Source: Microvirga sp. TS319 (GTDB lineage Bacteria > Pseudomonadota > Alphaproteobacteria > Rhizobiales > Beijerinckiaceae). From it: a stretch of DNA of 64,000 bases. Below, in pieces: positions 52,229 through 60,935 of the stretch. A program made the translations under genes and the position numbers. The stretch lies in the NCBI RefSeq assembly GCF_041276405.1, contig NZ_JBGGGT010000001.1:1875001-1939000 (forward strand). The letters are read 5' to 3'. Position 1 is the stretch's first letter; each line of letters opens with the position of its first letter. Under the pieces are notes generated by a model. That model saw only the letters and a list, made by a program, of their open reading frames with translations. It made no database searches and was not told the origin of the DNA.

Positions 52229-52465
52229 ATCATTTTTCGGTGAAGTGGCTCGGTTCCCCGTCCAAGATGCGACCGGGCCAAAGAACAGAGACGATTCCAC
52301 GCAAGGGGAAACAGCTCTAGCGCTGCGCAAGACAGCCGGAGCAATCAGAGTTCGGTATTCAGGACTGGAGAGACGACTGTTGGTATCGCCATCAAATCCT
52401 GATCCCCTGAACGTTCCGATCATTCGCCGCAGCATCCTTGCTGCATCGACAAGGCCTGAGCACGC
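52229..52465. other. intergenic, nothing recognised
   Basis: About 240 bp between repeat cluster 16 and the phosphatase gene; no clear signal. Confidence 0.4.
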
Positions 52466-53188
52466 GTGCTGACTCGATTCCTGAGACCTGAGGTTCGCCG
52501 GGCACGCCGGATGGCACGGATCGCCCGCTGGAGCGAACCGATTGCCGGGCCAGTGAGCCGGTTCAGGGCGTGGACCAACATGCTCATCGTCGACCACGGA
52601 ATATTTCGCCTTGCCTACCTCAACCGGCACCAAGTGTCGGAGCATCTCTGGCGGTCGGCGCAGCCCATGCCACATCAGATCGCCTGGTTTGCGGCCCGAG
52701 GCGTGCGCACCATCGTCAATCTTCGCGGCGGGCGCGAGTACGGATCCTGGCCGCTGGAACAGGAAGCCTGCGAGCGGTATGGGATCTCCCTTGTCGAGTT
52801 CATCCTGCGCTCGCGCGAGCCTCCTGACCGCGATACTCTCCTGAGCGCGGAAAAGCTTTTTCGCGATCTGCAATATCCAATTCTCGTGCACTGCAAGTCG
52901 GGGGCTGACCGAGCGGGGCTGTTTGCTGCCCTTTACCTTCTAGGGCGCGAGGGCTGCAGTGCCGGCGCGGCTATGAGACAGCTCGCGTTGCGCTATGGCC
53001 ACTTCCGTTATGCCAAGACGGGCATTCTCGATGCTTTTCTGGAGCTTTATCGGACGGAAGGCGAGGCCAGAGGACTTTCCTTTTTCGAATGGGTCGAACG
53101 GATCTATGATCCGCAAGCCCTTCAGCACACCTTCAAGGCCGGCTTCTGGTCGAATGCGATTGTCAAGGAGGTCCTGAGTCGTGAATAG
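52466..53188 (+). CDS. Cys-based (tyrosine/dual-specificity-like) phosphatase
   Basis: 240 residues from GTG 52466. The signature loop is ILVHCKSGADRAGLFAALYL (Cys-x5-Arg, near 138-145), with a likely general acid in the RSREPPDRDT segment. The N-terminal part VSEHLWRSAQPMPHQIAWFAARGVRTIVNLRGGREYGSW is typical of the bacterial DSP/PTP-like group. The region after the signature is longer than in minimal phosphatases. It sits downstream of the Kdo hydroxylase, so lipid or sugar phosphate could be the substrate, but no sequence feature proves this. The next small ORF begins within its stop region. Confidence 0.85.
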   Translation: MLTRFLRPEVRRARRMARIARWSEPIAGPVSRFRAWTNMLIVDHGIFRLAYLNRHQVSEHLWRSAQPMPHQIAWFAARGVRTIVNLRGGREYGSWPLEQEACERYGISLVEFILRSREPPDRDTLLSAEKLFRDLQYPILVHCKSGADRAGLFAALYLLGREGCSAGAAMRQLALRYGHFRYAKTGILDAFLELYRTEGEARGLSFFEWVERIYDPQALQHTFKAGFWSNAIVKEVLSRE

Positions 53189-53294
53189 CCGCTCTCGAAC
53201 CCGCGCCGCCTCCGGTCGCAGAATCGTCGGCGGCGACCGTGAGCGACCTGGACCTTTGGCGGTTCGTACAATCAGGGGCCTCATTCGAGGATGC

Positions 53295-53531
53295 ATGCCC
53301 AGCCCTTGGAAAGAATGCGAGGAGATTGCCAGGATTGATGAGGAGATTGCCGCAGGGCAACAGCGCGTGGCCGAGCGGATCCATCTCATTCAATGGCTGA
53401 CGGGGAACGGTGGTGACACCGCCGAAATCAGGAAGCTGCTTCAGGATGACGAGCAGGCCCTCAGGCGTTGGCGCGAGCATCGACTGAATCTCCTGGAAGA
53501 TGTCGCACGCCACGAAGAGCCTGAACTGTGA
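53295..53531 (+). CDS. small helical protein of unknown function
   Basis: 78 residues from ATG 53295; a GTG at 53181 overlapping the phosphatase stop gives a 116-residue alternative with an Arg-rich N-tail that looks less like protein. The body is charged and helical (ECEEIARIDEEIAAGQQRVA, then IHLIQWLTGNGGDTAEIRKLL, RRWREHRLNLLEDV), suggesting a helical hairpin or coiled coil. Probably in the same transcript as the phosphatase. Not recognised. Confidence 0.55.
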   Translation: MPSPWKECEEIARIDEEIAAGQQRVAERIHLIQWLTGNGGDTAEIRKLLQDDEQALRRWREHRLNLLEDVARHEEPEL

Positions 53532-53893
53532 AGCTTCTCGTGCGTCGACGGAATAATTTCGGGACTGCTGCGGTCAAAATTGCCCGGGCGTCTCATGCGG
53601 GGCCGTATCGCTTGGATGCCCTGAAGTCCGCTCCTCCGCAAATCTCCGCTCGGGCCAGGCGAGCAAACCAATGCCCCCTTTCCAGAAATGTCGAGGGAGA
53701 CGCCCGATCGAAGGGCCGGAAGCGGAACCGTGCCTACAGCATCGTTCCCAAAAGCGGACTTGCACTTTTGGGAACGATCCGATGCTCCCTTCTGATACGA
53801 GCGCATCGTTCTTGCGAGAAACCGGGTCCACTTTTCCGAACGATGCGCTAACATGCGTCGTTTTACTGCTGCGGAGTTTCTGGGAGACGAACG
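53532..53893. other. intergenic region with repeat cluster 17
   Basis: No convincing gene. The right end contains the GGGAGACG ribosome-like site for the 45-residue ORF. Confidence 0.5.
53737..53850. repeat. REP-like repeat cluster 17 (B variant + C)
   Basis: CAGCATCGTTCCC to AACGATCCGATGCTCC, then GAGCGCATCGTTCTTGCG to CGAACGATGCGCTA. Confidence 0.85.
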
Positions 53894-54031
53894 ATGGGCA
53901 AAGGAAGCGAGAAACACCGCAGCAACGTGAAGCGGAACAAGCTGCGCGAGAAGGCTAAGAGGCTGATCGGCGAGGGCAAGAAGGTGACAGGGCGGCTTCT
54001 GAGATACGATCATCGGGGTAAATCGGCCTGA
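53894..54031 (+). CDS. 45-residue basic protein
   Basis: A short ORF with a purine-rich site before ATG 53894 and a TGA at 54029. Sequence begins MGKGSEKHRSNVKRNKLREK and continues with AKRLIGEGKKVTGRLL; about one third Lys/Arg, strongly helical, no hydrophobic segment. The composition is that of a small nucleic-acid-binding or ribosome-associated protein. It is too small for family recognition by eye. It lies just after repeat cluster 17. Confidence 0.55.
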   Translation: MGKGSEKHRSNVKRNKLREKAKRLIGEGKKVTGRLLRYDHRGKSA

Positions 54032-54123
54032 CCGACACGCGGGAGCGGTTCCCGGAAGCGCATTTCCGCTGCGAGCGTGGGTCAGATCCTCAACCGTTCG
54101 CCAGATTTCTGCGTTGATAAGGC

Positions 54124-54558
54124 ATGCAATTCGTCTGCGACGCCCCTGGGCAAACAAGCTGGTTCCGGATCGAGACCGAGGGTGAAGCGATCCTCGAGTC
54201 GCAGATCATGGGCCACGCGGTCGAGAAGCATTTTCGCCAAGCCTGGGATGCGGCAACGGCGACCTACCGCTCGACTGCGAGTCCCTTCATCGAGCAGAAC
54301 ATCGGCCTCAAGTCCTATGTGCAACGGACCATGCCGGTCTTTCTCACCTTGCGGGACGCGGAGGGCAATGGCCTGGCAACAGCCATGCTTCCGCCAAGCG
54401 GACGCAACGACCCCTCCTTCAAGATCATTATAGTCGGCCCTCAGAACCGGGATCCCTACCCGGATCATGGCGCTGCCATTCGCAAATTGGGGGAGCACTT
54501 CGGTCTCGCCCTCGATCATAACCGGTGCTATCCCTACTCGCTCACCAGACCCTCTTGA
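54124..54558 (+). CDS. hypothetical protein
   Basis: 144 residues with balanced composition and clear coding character; no signal peptide. Order: MQFVCDAPGQTSWFRIETEG, VEKHFRQAWDAATATYRST, IEQNIGLKSYVQRTMPVFLTL, FKIIIVGPQNRDPYPDHGAAI, RKLGEHFGLALDHNRCYPYS. Alternating beta and helix suggests a small alpha/beta domain. No domain family was recognised. It precedes the LLM oxidoreductase by 89 bp on the same strand. The start has only a weak ribosome site. Confidence 0.65.
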   Translation: MQFVCDAPGQTSWFRIETEGEAILESQIMGHAVEKHFRQAWDAATATYRSTASPFIEQNIGLKSYVQRTMPVFLTLRDAEGNGLATAMLPPSGRNDPSFKIIIVGPQNRDPYPDHGAAIRKLGEHFGLALDHNRCYPYSLTRPS

Positions 54559-54647
54559 ACAGCCCTCATAGGGAAGCCTGAGCACGAGAAGCAAACCTGC
54601 CCGCCATCGTGTCGAAACGCCAGAAGGCATTTGCATAGGACCGCCTC

Positions 54648-55664
54648 ATGAAGAAGATCGGCTTTCTCTCGTTCGGGCACTGGTCACCCTCACCGCAATC
54701 CCAGACGCGGTCGGCCCGTGATGCTCTTCTTCAGTCGATCGACCTTGCCGTAGCGGCCGAGGAGCTCGGCGCGGACGGCGCCTATTTCCGCGTTCATCAC
54801 TTCGCGCGGCAGCTCGCCTCCCCTTTTCCGCTGCTGGCGGCAATCGGCGCGAAGACGAGCCGTATCGAGATCGGCACCGCGGTCATCGACATGCGCTACG
54901 AGAATCCTCTTTACATGGCCGAGGATGCGGGCGCGGCCGATCTGATCAGCGGCGGGCGTCTCCAGCTCGGCATCAGCCGCGGTTCGCCCGAGCAGGTGAT
55001 CGATGGCTGGCGCTATTTCGGCTATGGGCCCGAAGAGGGCCAGAGCGACGCGGACATGGCCCGGCACCACACGGAAGTGTTTCTGAACGTCCTCCAGGGC
55101 GAGGGCTTTGCCGAGCCGAACCCACGCCCGATGTTTCCCAATCCGCCCGGCCTGCTTCGCCCTGAACCGCACTCGGAGGGCCTGCGCGAGCGCATCTGGT
55201 GGGGGTCCGCCTCCAACTCGACAGCCGTGTGGGCCGCGCAGCAGGGCATGAACCTCCAAAGTTCGACCCTGAAGGAGGACGAGACGGGCGAGCCCTTCCA
55301 CGTCCAGCAGGCCAAGCAGATCCGCCGCTACAGGGCCGCATGGAAGGAAGCGGGACATGACCACGAGCCCCGCGTCTCGGTTTCACGCTCGATCTTCGCG
55401 CTCGTGAACGATCTCGACCGCGCCTATTTCGGACACGGCAAGGACAGCGATCAGGTCGGCATCATCGACAACATGCGCGCGATCTTCGGCCGCTCCTACG
55501 CCGCGGAGCCGGATAGGCTCATCGATGAACTCAGGGCGGACGAGGCGATCGCAGAGGCCGACACGCTGCTTCTGACCGTTCCGAACCAACTCGGCGTCGA
55601 GTACAATGCCCATGTGATCGAGGCCATCCTGAAGCATGTCGCTCCGGAGCTGGGCTGGCGATAA
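54648..55664 (+). CDS. LLM-class flavin-dependent oxidoreductase
   Basis: 338 residues, start after AGGACCGCCTC. Luciferase-like TIM barrel: MKKIGFLSFGHWSPSPQSQT, AEELGADGAYFRVHHFARQL near 36-55, LAAIGAKTSRIEIGTAVIDMRYENPLYMAEDAGAADLISGGRLQLGISRGSPEQV (contiguous, here split across residues 64-118), and NSTAVWAAQQGMN. These are typical for F420/FMN LLM enzymes. The reaction is probably a monooxygenation or hydride transfer on an unknown substrate. Confidence 0.9.
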   Translation: MKKIGFLSFGHWSPSPQSQTRSARDALLQSIDLAVAAEELGADGAYFRVHHFARQLASPFPLLAAIGAKTSRIEIGTAVIDMRYENPLYMAEDAGAADLISGGRLQLGISRGSPEQVIDGWRYFGYGPEEGQSDADMARHHTEVFLNVLQGEGFAEPNPRPMFPNPPGLLRPEPHSEGLRERIWWGSASNSTAVWAAQQGMNLQSSTLKEDETGEPFHVQQAKQIRRYRAAWKEAGHDHEPRVSVSRSIFALVNDLDRAYFGHGKDSDQVGIIDNMRAIFGRSYAAEPDRLIDELRADEAIAEADTLLLTVPNQLGVEYNAHVIEAILKHVAPELGWR

Positions 55665-55860
55665 CGTTGGTTCTGATCCAAAGCACGGCAAGCCGACCGG
55701 CAAGGGACGAGATCGACCGCTTCGACCCTGTGTGCCGGACAACCGGAGAAGGCCGATATCCCGAAAGGCGGGCGCGGTCTGGGCGCCGGACACCGGCTCG
55801 TCGACTGATCCGATCGGCCCCGCGACAGGAGCGGACTTGAAGCGGGCTTCACCTCTTGGA

Positions 55861-56634
55861 TCACATCCGCTGCGCGACGAAGAACCGGCGTGGGAAGCGC
55901 AAGAGAACCTTGCCGTCCGCTTGCGCCGGATAGGCTTTGGCGATTTCCTCCATGTAGTGACGGAGGTACTCGACCCGTTCTTCCGGTGCGAGCAAGTCGA
56001 GATAGGGCTTCAGTCCGGTGCTCTTGAACCATTCGATGATGGCTCCAGCGCCTTCCAGCGGATGAACGTAGGTGGTCTGCCAAAGATCGATGGCGCAGCC
56101 GGCCTGCTGCAACCACGCGTAACAGTCCTCGAACGAACCGATCTTCTCCCTGGCCGCAGAGGCGGAGGTCAGCCTGGACGCCCAAGGCCCCTCATGGGCG
56201 ACCTTCTCCATGAGCCGATGTGACGGCTCATCCAGGTTGTCGGGCATCTGCACGGCAAGGCAGCCTCCCTGCTTCAGGAAGGAAACAAGGCGGGCCAGGA
56301 GGCCCGGATGGTCAGGAACCCATTGCAGAACAGCATTGGCAAAGATCAGGTCGAAGCGCTCCTCCGGTTGCCATGTCGCAATATCGGCTTCCACAAAGGT
56401 CAGGCCGGGCAGGCGCTCTCGCGCCTTCGACAGCATGGCGGGCGAGCTGTCCAGGCCGATCACCCGCGCATTCTGGAAGCGCTCGACCAGCAGCTCGGTG
56501 CTGTTTCCCGGGCCGCAGCCGATATCCGCACAGGATTGTGGATCCGACAGCGGCACCCGCCGGAGCAGATCAACCGAGGGGCGAGTGCGCTCATCCTCGA
56601 ATTTGAGATATTGCCCTGCATTCCAGTCTGCCAT
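55861..56634 (-). CDS. tam: trans-aconitate 2-methyltransferase
   Basis: 257 residues. SAM-binding motif I in [19 protein letters not shown] near 36-54, motif [41 protein letters not shown], and [20 protein letters not shown] followed by [17 protein letters not shown]. The C-terminal half has [20 protein letters not shown] and [19 protein letters not shown]. This exact order is seen in E. coli Tam, which methylates trans-aconitate to prevent inhibition of aconitase. Last gene of a minus-strand series; 91 bp after the binding-protein-like gene. Confidence 0.92.
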   Translation of the reverse strand: MADWNAGQYLKFEDERTRPSVDLLRRVPLSDPQSCADIGCGPGNSTELLVERFQNARVIGLDSSPAMLSKARERLPGLTFVEADIATWQPEERFDLIFANAVLQWVPDHPGLLARLVSFLKQGGCLAVQMPDNLDEPSHRLMEKVAHEGPWASRLTSASAAREKIGSFEDCYAWLQQAGCAIDLWQTTYVHPLEGAGAIIEWFKSTGLKPYLDLLAPEERVEYLRHYMEEIAKAYPAQADGKVLLRFPRRFFVAQRM

Positions 56635-56725
56635 CGCGGGCTCCTCCGCAGTGTCGTTTCGTCGTGACGCTCATGGGCTCGAGGAATTTAGGATCGAACC
56701 CTGAACGATATTCGGCCCGTTTCGC

Positions 56726-57478
56726 TCAGGAGCACGATCCGGCAGGCGCAACCGTCGCCGTCGCCATGCCGTGAGCATCGAAGATCCTGCGAACGGTGCC
56801 GTCGCTCTTCAGGTCCTCGATAATGCCGCTGAAGACCTTCAAGGCTTCGGTGTGCCCCTTCGGCACGGCCACCGCCGTGCCGGCGGCATGGAAGTGCCCC
56901 TCCAGCATTCTTGCGCCTGGGAATTGCGGGAGCAGGCTCTGGAGCGACTCCTTCCCGAGGGCCAGCGCGTCGATCTCACCATCGCGGAATTTCTCCAGGG
57001 CCTCATCGAGGCCTGAAAGCCCGATCACGGTCGTCCTCGTGAGAGATTTACGAGCGCTCCGGATCGTGGCGGTGTTCTCGACGCCGTAGACGCGAATGCC
57101 TTCACGATCGGCTTCCGCAAGGCTGTCGATCGCGGATCCGGCCGGGACCATGTAGGTGCTCTCTCCCAGGAAGTAGTTGGGACCAAAGTCGACGGCCTTC
57201 TTTCTCTCGGCGTCAACAGGCGTGAAGGAAACGTCCCACGTGCCTGATGATGCCGTTTCAATGATGGCGCCCGAACTGGCACACTCAACCAGGGTCAGGG
57301 GAACCCCGATGCGTCGAGCCATGAGCTTCGCGAGATCCACGGTAGGGCCGCGTGGCTCGCCTGTTTGGGCATCCCGCGTCGTCCAGACTGCGGAAACTGC
57401 ACTGCCCACCGCGACAGCCACCCGCAGGGTCCCTACTGGGGCCAACAAATCGCGCGTCGTTTGATCGATGTTTGACAT
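56726..57478 (-). CDS. solute-binding-protein-like (family 3) without signal peptide
   Basis: 250 residues. Body matches family-3 amino-acid-type binding proteins: TLRVAVAVGSAVSAVWTTRD, GPTVDLAKLMARRIGVPLTL, WDVSFTPVDAERKKAVDFGP, YMVPAGSAIDSLAEADREGI, VYGVENTATIRSARKSL and EIDALALGKESLQSLLP. The N-terminus MSNIDQTTRDLLAPVG is hydrophilic and no exported extension exists upstream, so it probably stays in the cytoplasm. It may be a ligand-sensing or detached binding module rather than an importer part. It lies 36 bp after the damaged aldolase gene. Confidence 0.8.
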   Translation of the reverse strand: MSNIDQTTRDLLAPVGTLRVAVAVGSAVSAVWTTRDAQTGEPRGPTVDLAKLMARRIGVPLTLVECASSGAIIETASSGTWDVSFTPVDAERKKAVDFGPNYFLGESTYMVPAGSAIDSLAEADREGIRVYGVENTATIRSARKSLTRTTVIGLSGLDEALEKFRDGEIDALALGKESLQSLLPQFPGARMLEGHFHAAGTAVAVPKGHTEALKVFSGIIEDLKSDGTVRRIFDAHGMATATVAPAGSCS

Positions 57479-57514
57479 TACACCACTCTTCGAATTCAGG
57501 ACCTGCCGAACAAT

Positions 57515-58198
57515 TCAGGACCTGCCGAACACTTGGCGAAGCTCCTCGACCTGACCGGATGTGAGCATCCGGCACGGGAGCGACCGTAGCGCCAGCAGCA
57601 GCTTCGCCGTTTCTTCCAATTCCTCGGAGGCAAAAACGGCCGAGGCCAAGTCCTTGCCGGTCACGATGGGCCCATGGTTTGCAAGAAGCACGGCCGCATA
57701 CCCGCCCGCAAGATCCCGGATGAGATCTCCGGACGCAGGATCTCCCGGCCGCATATAAGGCACGAGCTTCACCTGCCCCACCCGCATGACAACATAGGGC
57801 GTGAGAGGCGGGATGCAGTCATCCTCATCAAGGTCCTGCAGACAGGAGAGCGCGGTCGCGTAGGTCGAATGCAGGTGAACGACCGCGCCGGTTCCAGGCC
57901 GCGTTTCGTAAAATGCGCGGTGCAGGAGCACCTCCTTCGACGGGGCGTCCCCGGAAACGTGGCGCCAGCCCCGATCGACCTTGGAGATGCGCTCCGGATC
58001 GAGAAAACCGAGGCCGGAGTTGGTCGGTGTGATCGGCCATGTGACTCGGCCGCCCTTCCCATAGTCCCTCGAAACATCAGACGCGCACGCGACAGAGAGT
58101 TCCATGTCGGACCAGCTATCGCTTTGCCGACATGCCCGCGAACGGTGTGGAGGTCGACCGATTGGTTCCGTCTGGATGATCACAGGCTGTGCAGTCAT
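57515..58198 (-). CDS. class II aldolase/OtnC-like 3-oxo-tetronate-4-phosphate decarboxylase, N-terminus apparently frameshifted
   Basis: 227 residues in the open frame from ATG 58198. From VTWPITPTNSGLGFLDPERI onward the match to the OtnC group of class II aldolases is good: the metal-binding VVHLHSTYATALSCL, LPYVVMRVG-like strand, VLLANHGPIVTGKDL (third His) and EELEETAKLLLALR. The first about 50 residues do not match. The expected LVRHG..SL..GLMFG..GNISVR block is instead scattered over two other frames at 58145-58050, so indels have scrambled it and the phosphate-binding SSGN loop is lost. Either a pseudogene in progress or a sequence error. Located between MarR and the binding-protein-like gene. 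Confidence 0.65.
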   Translation of the reverse strand: MTAQPVIIQTEPIGRPPHRSRACRQSDSWSDMELSVACASDVSRDYGKGGRVTWPITPTNSGLGFLDPERISKVDRGWRHVSGDAPSKEVLLHRAFYETRPGTGAVVHLHSTYATALSCLQDLDEDDCIPPLTPYVVMRVGQVKLVPYMRPGDPASGDLIRDLAGGYAAVLLANHGPIVTGKDLASAVFASEELEETAKLLLALRSLPCRMLTSGQVEELRQVFGRS

Positions 58199-58324
58199 CA
58201 GGACTCCCGGAAGCGACGGGTAAGACCCGCTCCGTCGCCTGTAACCGATTGTCCTTTGCCTGAAGGTCGCCTTGCGCGCGGTGAGCCGCTTGCTTTGATG
58301 CAACACGACCGGCTCTTGAAGACA

Positions 58325-58888
58325 TCAGTCCTCTGCTTGAATGCCACGGTATCGCACGGCGTTGCTCCACACCTGCTCGAAACGCCTGAGCGTGCGGAAG
58401 GTTACTTCGAGATCCCGGACCTCGTCCTCGTCCCGCGTTACGAGTTTATGATAGGTCCGGTCCATCTGCCGGATCCTGTCGCAAAGCTGGCGGCCCTTTT
58501 CGGATAGACGGATACGCGCGGAGCGTCGGTCCCTCTCCGAAGCGGTACGAATGACGTATGCCGTTTCGACAAGGCGCTTGAGGCTGTAGGAGGCATTCGA
58601 TCCCAGATAGTACCCGCGCTCGATCAGATCGCGCACCGACAGCTCGCTCCGACCGATCGTGAAAAGCATCATGACCTGGGAGGGGCTGAGCTCGTCGATT
58701 CCCGCCTGGAGCAGATCCGCCCGGATGAGATCAAGCGAGCGGCGATGCAGTCGCTCGATGACCCGCACAATTTCGATGTGCGTGATTCCGACTGGCTCCG
58801 GGCCCGGCCGATCGGCATCGTCCCGGAGCATCTGAAATGCGCTTTCCTCATCCTGGCACTCGTCTTGTGAGGCATTCATCTCAATCAC
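58325..58888 (-). CDS. MarR-family transcriptional regulator
   Basis: 187 residues from GTG 58888 (ATG at 58879 is an alternative). N-terminal tail of about 35 acidic residues, then the MarR winged HTH: IEIVRVIERLHRRSLDLIRA, ELSPSQVMMLFTIGRSELSV, RGYYLGSNASYSLKRLVETA, and the wing RTASERDRRSARIRLSEKGRQL. A palindromic site lies about 40 bp upstream, consistent with autoregulation. It heads a minus-strand run with the damaged aldolase and binding-protein-like genes and may control them. Confidence 0.92.
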   Translation of the reverse strand: MIEMNASQDECQDEESAFQMLRDDADRPGPEPVGITHIEIVRVIERLHRRSLDLIRADLLQAGIDELSPSQVMMLFTIGRSELSVRDLIERGYYLGSNASYSLKRLVETAYVIRTASERDRRSARIRLSEKGRQLCDRIRQMDRTYHKLVTRDEDEVRDLEVTFRTLRRFEQVWSNAVRYRGIQAED

Positions 58889-59204
58889 TGCTTCTTTCCA
58901 TACTGCTTTTCATGGCAGATAATATGCGCTTTATTGCATAATATTCCCACGATTTCAGCGAATAATTTAGTTTGAAATTCGAATTAAAGTGCAAACATTT
59001 ACGAATCACATGCCACACTTCAGCATAAAATCGCCAACTTTCTAAAGCTTTATTGATGTTCTTCCTTAAACAACCTCAGTTTTATTATGACGATCAGACT
59101 TTATGGGTAGACGCTATACCAAAATCGAGCGATAACTCCCTTCCAATAACTTTGGGGCAAAATTTGGGTATGTCTACGAAAAGCCACCTTTGGAGACTGT
59201 CCGC
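58889..59204. other. AT-rich divergent promoter region between marR and the type I secretion genes
   Basis: Noticeably AT-richer than the coding DNA around it, no ORF. Contains the marR palindrome and should hold the promoter of the secretion operon. Confidence 0.55.
58923..58940. promoter_or_regulatory. candidate MarR operator
   Basis: TATGC-GCTTTATT-GCATA, an inverted repeat with 8-bp spacing flanked by AAT/ATT, placed 35-52 bp upstream of the marR start. Confidence 0.4.
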
Positions 59205-60935
59205 ATGAAGAAGACGGCGAACCTCGAAGCCGCCGAACTCATTCACCAGGGGCGCAAAGCGTTTGTCACAGGTTTAGCCTATGCCGCAGCTCTCAGCGCG
59301 GTCATCAATGTCCTTCAGCTGACTGTTCCGCTCTTCATGCTGCAAGTGCATGACCGTGTTGTGAACAGTCAGAGCACCGACACGCTGATCATGCTGATCA
59401 TCGTCGCGACGATCGGGCTGGCGCTCTTTTGCATCCTCGACTACGTGCGGGCGCTCACCTACCAGGTGATGGCCAGCAAGCTGGTTCGGAAACTGAACCT
59501 TCCTGTCCTTCAGGCGGCGGTATCGGCCTCGGTCGCGCATGGCGTCTCGCAATCGGGCCAGGCCATTCGCGAGCTCAACGACATCCGCGCATTCGTGGTC
59601 GGAAACGCCATCAGCGTTCCGCTCGAGGCTCTTTGGTCACCCATCTTCCTGGCCGTTCTCTTCGCGCTCCACTGGCTCTACGGCCTCGTGGCTCTGGTGT
59701 CCGCGATCATCATCCTGTCTCTGAGCCTGCTCTCGGACTTCCTGACGCGACGCGCCACGAAGCGGGCCAACGAAGCAGCCGTCCGCAACATTTCCGAAAT
59801 CAGCGGCAGCCTTCGTCATGCGGAGGCCATCGAAGCGATGGGCATGCTGCCGGCCCTTGCCCGCAGATGGCGCAAGAACCAGCTTCAGACGCAGGACCTG
59901 CTCGACGTCACCACGCGCCGCAGCCGCGCTCTCTCATCCGTCACGCGCACCTGCCGGTACCTGATGCAGATCGCGGTTCTGTCGACCGGCGCGGTCCTGG
60001 TGATCAATCAGGAAGTCAGCGCCGGATCGATGGTGGCCTCGAGCATCATCATGGGGCGCATGCTCATGCCATTCGATTCCATGGTCGACGGCTGGCGCCA
60101 ATGGGTCCTTGCCATGACCGCATGGAAGAATGTGCAGGATCTTCTCGAAAACCAGGCCCCGAAGCGCGAAACCACGCCGACTCCCCGCACCCAAGGAGAG
60201 TTGACGATCGATCGTGTCGTCTATGCTCCGCCCGGCTCCGACGTGCCGGTGCTCAAGGGCCTGACCTTCGCGCTGTCTCCCGGCGAAGTGCTCGGCATCG
60301 CCGGTCCGTCGGGCGCAGGCAAGTCCACCCTCGCCCGCCTCCTCATCGGCGTGACGAAGCCGACGACGGGCGGCGTCTATCTCGACGGCAATAACGTGTT
60401 TCTGTGGGAACGGGATTCGTTCGGCAACATGGTCGGCTACCTGCCTCAGAGCGTCTCGCTGCTCGACGGTACGATCCGAAGCAACATCGCCCGCATGCGG
60501 GACGCCGATCCCCGGCTCGTTCTGGAAGCGTCCCGTCTCGCCGACGTTCACGACATCATCGGACGCCTGCCCCTCGGATATGACACCCATATCGGTGACG
60601 GCGGCTATGTCCTTTCGGGCGGACAGCGGCAGCGGATCGGGCTGGCTCGGGCGCTTTATGGAAGACCCCGTCTGATCGTTCTCGACGAGCCGAACTCCAA
60701 CCTGGATACGGATGGTGAGCGAGCCCTGATCCGCGCCATCGAGGCCATGCGGACAGACGGAGCGATCGTCATCCTGATCGCCCATCGCCCTTCCGTCATG
60801 CAGGTCGCCGACAAGATCATGGTCCTGCAGGAAGGCAAGATTACCCAGTTCGGGCCCCGCAATGCGATCGCCGGCATCATCACGCCCGGGGAGAAGCCCG
60901 CGCAGGCCGTGACTGCCCTCAGGGGAAATACATGA
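59205..60935 (+). CDS. type I secretion system ABC exporter (PrtD/RTX-type permease-ATPase)
   Basis: 576 residues from ATG 59205; a TTG five codons upstream is less likely. Six-helix membrane domain (ALSAVINVLQLTVPLFMLQVHDRVVNS near 22-48 is the PrtD signature, SLLSDFLTRRATKRANEAAVRN in the intracellular loop) without an N-terminal peptidase or C39-like domain. ATPase: Walker A GPSGAGKST near 371-379, Q-loop YLPQSVSLLDG, signature YVLSGGQRQRIGLARAL, Walker B LIVLDEPNSNLD, switch IAHRPSV. Inner-membrane pump of a type I secretion system; overlaps the adaptor gene by four bases. The outer-membrane TolC partner is encoded elsewhere. Confidence 0.94.
   Translation: MKKTANLEAAELIHQGRKAFVTGLAYAAALSAVINVLQLTVPLFMLQVHDRVVNSQSTDTLIMLIIVATIGLALFCILDYVRALTYQVMASKLVRKLNLPVLQAAVSASVAHGVSQSGQAIRELNDIRAFVVGNAISVPLEALWSPIFLAVLFALHWLYGLVALVSAIIILSLSLLSDFLTRRATKRANEAAVRNISEISGSLRHAEAIEAMGMLPALARRWRKNQLQTQDLLDVTTRRSRALSSVTRTCRYLMQIAVLSTGAVLVINQEVSAGSMVASSIIMGRMLMPFDSMVDGWRQWVLAMTAWKNVQDLLENQAPKRETTPTPRTQGELTIDRVVYAPPGSDVPVLKGLTFALSPGEVLGIAGPSGAGKSTLARLLIGVTKPTTGGVYLDGNNVFLWERDSFGNMVGYLPQSVSLLDGTIRSNIARMRDADPRLVLEASRLADVHDIIGRLPLGYDTHIGDGGYVLSGGQRQRIGLARALYGRPRLIVLDEPNSNLDTDGERALIRAIEAMRTDGAIVILIAHRPSVMQVADKIMVLQEGKITQFGPRNAIAGIITPGEKPAQAVTALRGNT

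Noticed and set aside
3328..53850. CRISPR arrays
   Set aside because: The repeats are palindromic units in variable combinations with irregular short spacers, no constant repeat-spacer period, and no cas genes in the window.
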